From NCBI GenBank assembly GCA_903855995.1, contig CAIOAN010000008.1, forward strand, positions 248,001-312,000: a stretch of 64,000 nucleotides of DNA. The letters run 5' to 3'. The stretch is from an uncultured Opitutia bacterium. Lineage in GTDB: Bacteria; Verrucomicrobiota; Verrucomicrobiia; Opitutales; UBA953. How positions within the stretch are numbered: position 1 is the first letter of the stretch; every line of letters begins with the position of its first letter. The notes beneath the pieces are model-generated. The model made no database searches. It worked only from the letters and a program-made list of their open reading frames with translations, and was not told the DNA's origin. Shown here piece by piece: positions 62,992 through 64,000 of the stretch. Made by a program: the position numbers and the translations under genes.

Positions 62992-64000
62992 GTGCTTCGC
63001 GCCCTTCGCAGCCCATCCGCCCAGCCGCGCCGCCAGCCCGGCTTCAGCCTCGTGCTGTCGCTCGTCGTGATGGCGGCGATGGTGATGCTCATCCTCTCCA
63101 TCGCCGGATTCCTCACGGTAGAATCGCGGCTCGTGGGCCAGCAGCAGTTGCGTCTCCGTGCACGATTGAACGCGGCCGTCTCGCTGCGCCTCGCCCTCGC
63201 CCACCTGCAGCAGGAAGCCGGGCCCGACCGGCGCATGACCGCCCGCGCCGACATCCTCGCCAATACCACGCAGGCCGGCTGGACCTGGAACACGATCCGA
63301 AATCCGCTCTGGACCGGCGTCTGGCGCAGCGACCAGCAGTTGCAGCCGCCGTCGTGGCTCGTGAGCGGCAGGCCCGACATGACCCCGGGTGCGCAGTCCG
63401 CCAACCTCTACGGAGAAGCCGATTTCTACCTCGACCAATGGGTGCCATGGCAGAACGACTTCACCCTCCCGGCCAACCTGCTGGTACCGCTGGTCGGCGA
63501 CACCTGCGCGAGCGGCCCCGAACTCGCGACCGCCACCAGCCCCGGCAAACCTGACGGCCGGATCACCCTGCCCCGCGTCCCCCTCCCCGACGCCGGCAGC
63601 AAAGGCTCCTACTGCTACTGGATCGGCGATGAAGGCGTGAAGGCCCGCATCAACCTCACCGACCCGCGGCTCACGCCGGTGAGCGGCACGACCACCGCAC
63701 AGCTGCAGCAGGAAGCCCTGCGCGGGACGGTGCGATCGGGCACCGACCTGCTCGCCGGACTGGAGACGATGCCCCTAAGCGGCATCGACCCGCGCATCAC
63801 CCAGATGCGCGAGCTGCCCTTCCTGACGAATTCCGGACTCGGCCTGATCGAGACCACGCCGCCGACCCGGGCCAAGCGGCTTTTCTCCGAGACCACGCTC
63901 TGGTCGCGCGGCGTGAACTGCGACTCGCTGTGGGGCGGCCTGAAGATCGACCTCTCGCTCGCCTTCGAGAAGACGGACGCCGAATGGAAGCTCTCTGAGT
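62992..64000 (+). CDS. Second Verru_Chthon cassette A-type protein (partial)
   Basis: An open frame running to the window edge, at least 336 residues. The basic N-terminus (VLRALRSPSAQPRRQPG) ends in a prepilin-like G-FSLVLSL site followed by a hydrophobic helix at about 18-42. It then has RARLNAAVSLRLALAHLQQ, GPDRRMTARADI, NPLWTGVWR and YWIGDEGVKARINLTD, nearly the same blocks in the same order as the first copy. Between blocks the sequences diverge. GTG at 62992 is used. A GTG at 62959 is an alternative. No ATG precedes the conserved helix in frame. Confidence 0.8.
   Translation, partial: MLRALRSPSAQPRRQPGFSLVLSLVVMAAMVMLILSIAGFLTVESRLVGQQQLRLRARLNAAVSLRLALAHLQQEAGPDRRMTARADILANTTQAGWTWNTIRNPLWTGVWRSDQQLQPPSWLVSGRPDMTPGAQSANLYGEADFYLDQWVPWQNDFTLPANLLVPLVGDTCASGPELATATSPGKPDGRITLPRVPLPDAGSKGSYCYWIGDEGVKARINLTDPRLTPVSGTTTAQLQQEALRGTVRSGTDLLAGLETMPLSGIDPRITQMRELPFLTNSGLGLIETTPPTRAKRLFSETTLWSRGVNCDSLWGGLKIDLSLAFEKTDAEWKLSE

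Overview
The window is a chromosomal stretch with high GC content, densely packed with protein genes. It most likely comes from a member of the Verrucomicrobiota, perhaps an Opitutae-like lineage. The best lineage markers are two large pseudopilin-like proteins of the Verru_Chthon cassette A type at the right end, a PVC-type heme-binding CxxCH protein with HEAT-like repeats (16819-20388) and a ThuA-domain protein (50288-51229). No rRNA, tRNA, CRISPR array, transposase, prophage or integron was recognised, so this looks like core chromosome plus lineage-specific operons.

Layout. 1-9595 (minus strand): a tight eight-gene Bat-like operon with two VWA proteins, a TPR-like anchored protein, a proline-rich repeat protein, a 1179-residue membrane-anchored protein, a MoxR ATPase, a DUF58 protein and a two-TM protein. 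9783-13399: lineage-specific proteins, a GH79-like glycosidase and a divergent exonuclease-like protein. 13590-16793: malonate uptake and activation (madL, madM, matB) plus an unknown. 16819-24733: the CxxCH protein, an ADP-ribosylglycohydrolase, a small outer-membrane-type protein, lexA with its operator, an SGNH hydrolase and a methyltransferase. 24897-34566 (minus): thiC behind a TPP riboswitch, dnaA with a possible DnaA-box cluster upstream, a tRNA-dihydrouridine synthase, rarA, msrA and glnD. 34646-40000: DedA, cysE with an orphan histidine kinase, a one-cysteine thioredoxin-like protein and a Tat-exported alkaline phosphatase. 40067-50221: thrS, cysS, a GH16 glucanase-like enzyme, metY, a two-domain acyltransferase resembling ornithine-lipid synthase OlsF, tatD, an EVE protein and an MFS transporter. 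50288-56749: a probable sugar-acid catabolic cluster (ThuA protein, enolase-superfamily enzyme, MFS carrier, DHDPS/KDG-aldolase-like protein, old-yellow-enzyme-like oxidoreductase). 56756-64000: a methyltransferase, an Asp/Lys-rich small secreted protein, and two cassette-A-like giants flanking a 268-residue exported protein. The second giant runs off the window.

Together the genes suggest a heterotroph that degrades polysaccharides and organic phosphate outside the cell. It imports sugar acids and malonate, makes thiamine, cysteine and methionine, and invests in elaborate envelope machinery. Two features cut across genes. Canonical Shine-Dalgarno sequences are rare, and many start codons directly follow a C-rich tract. 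Several genes also appear to have very short or leaderless transcripts, lexA most clearly.
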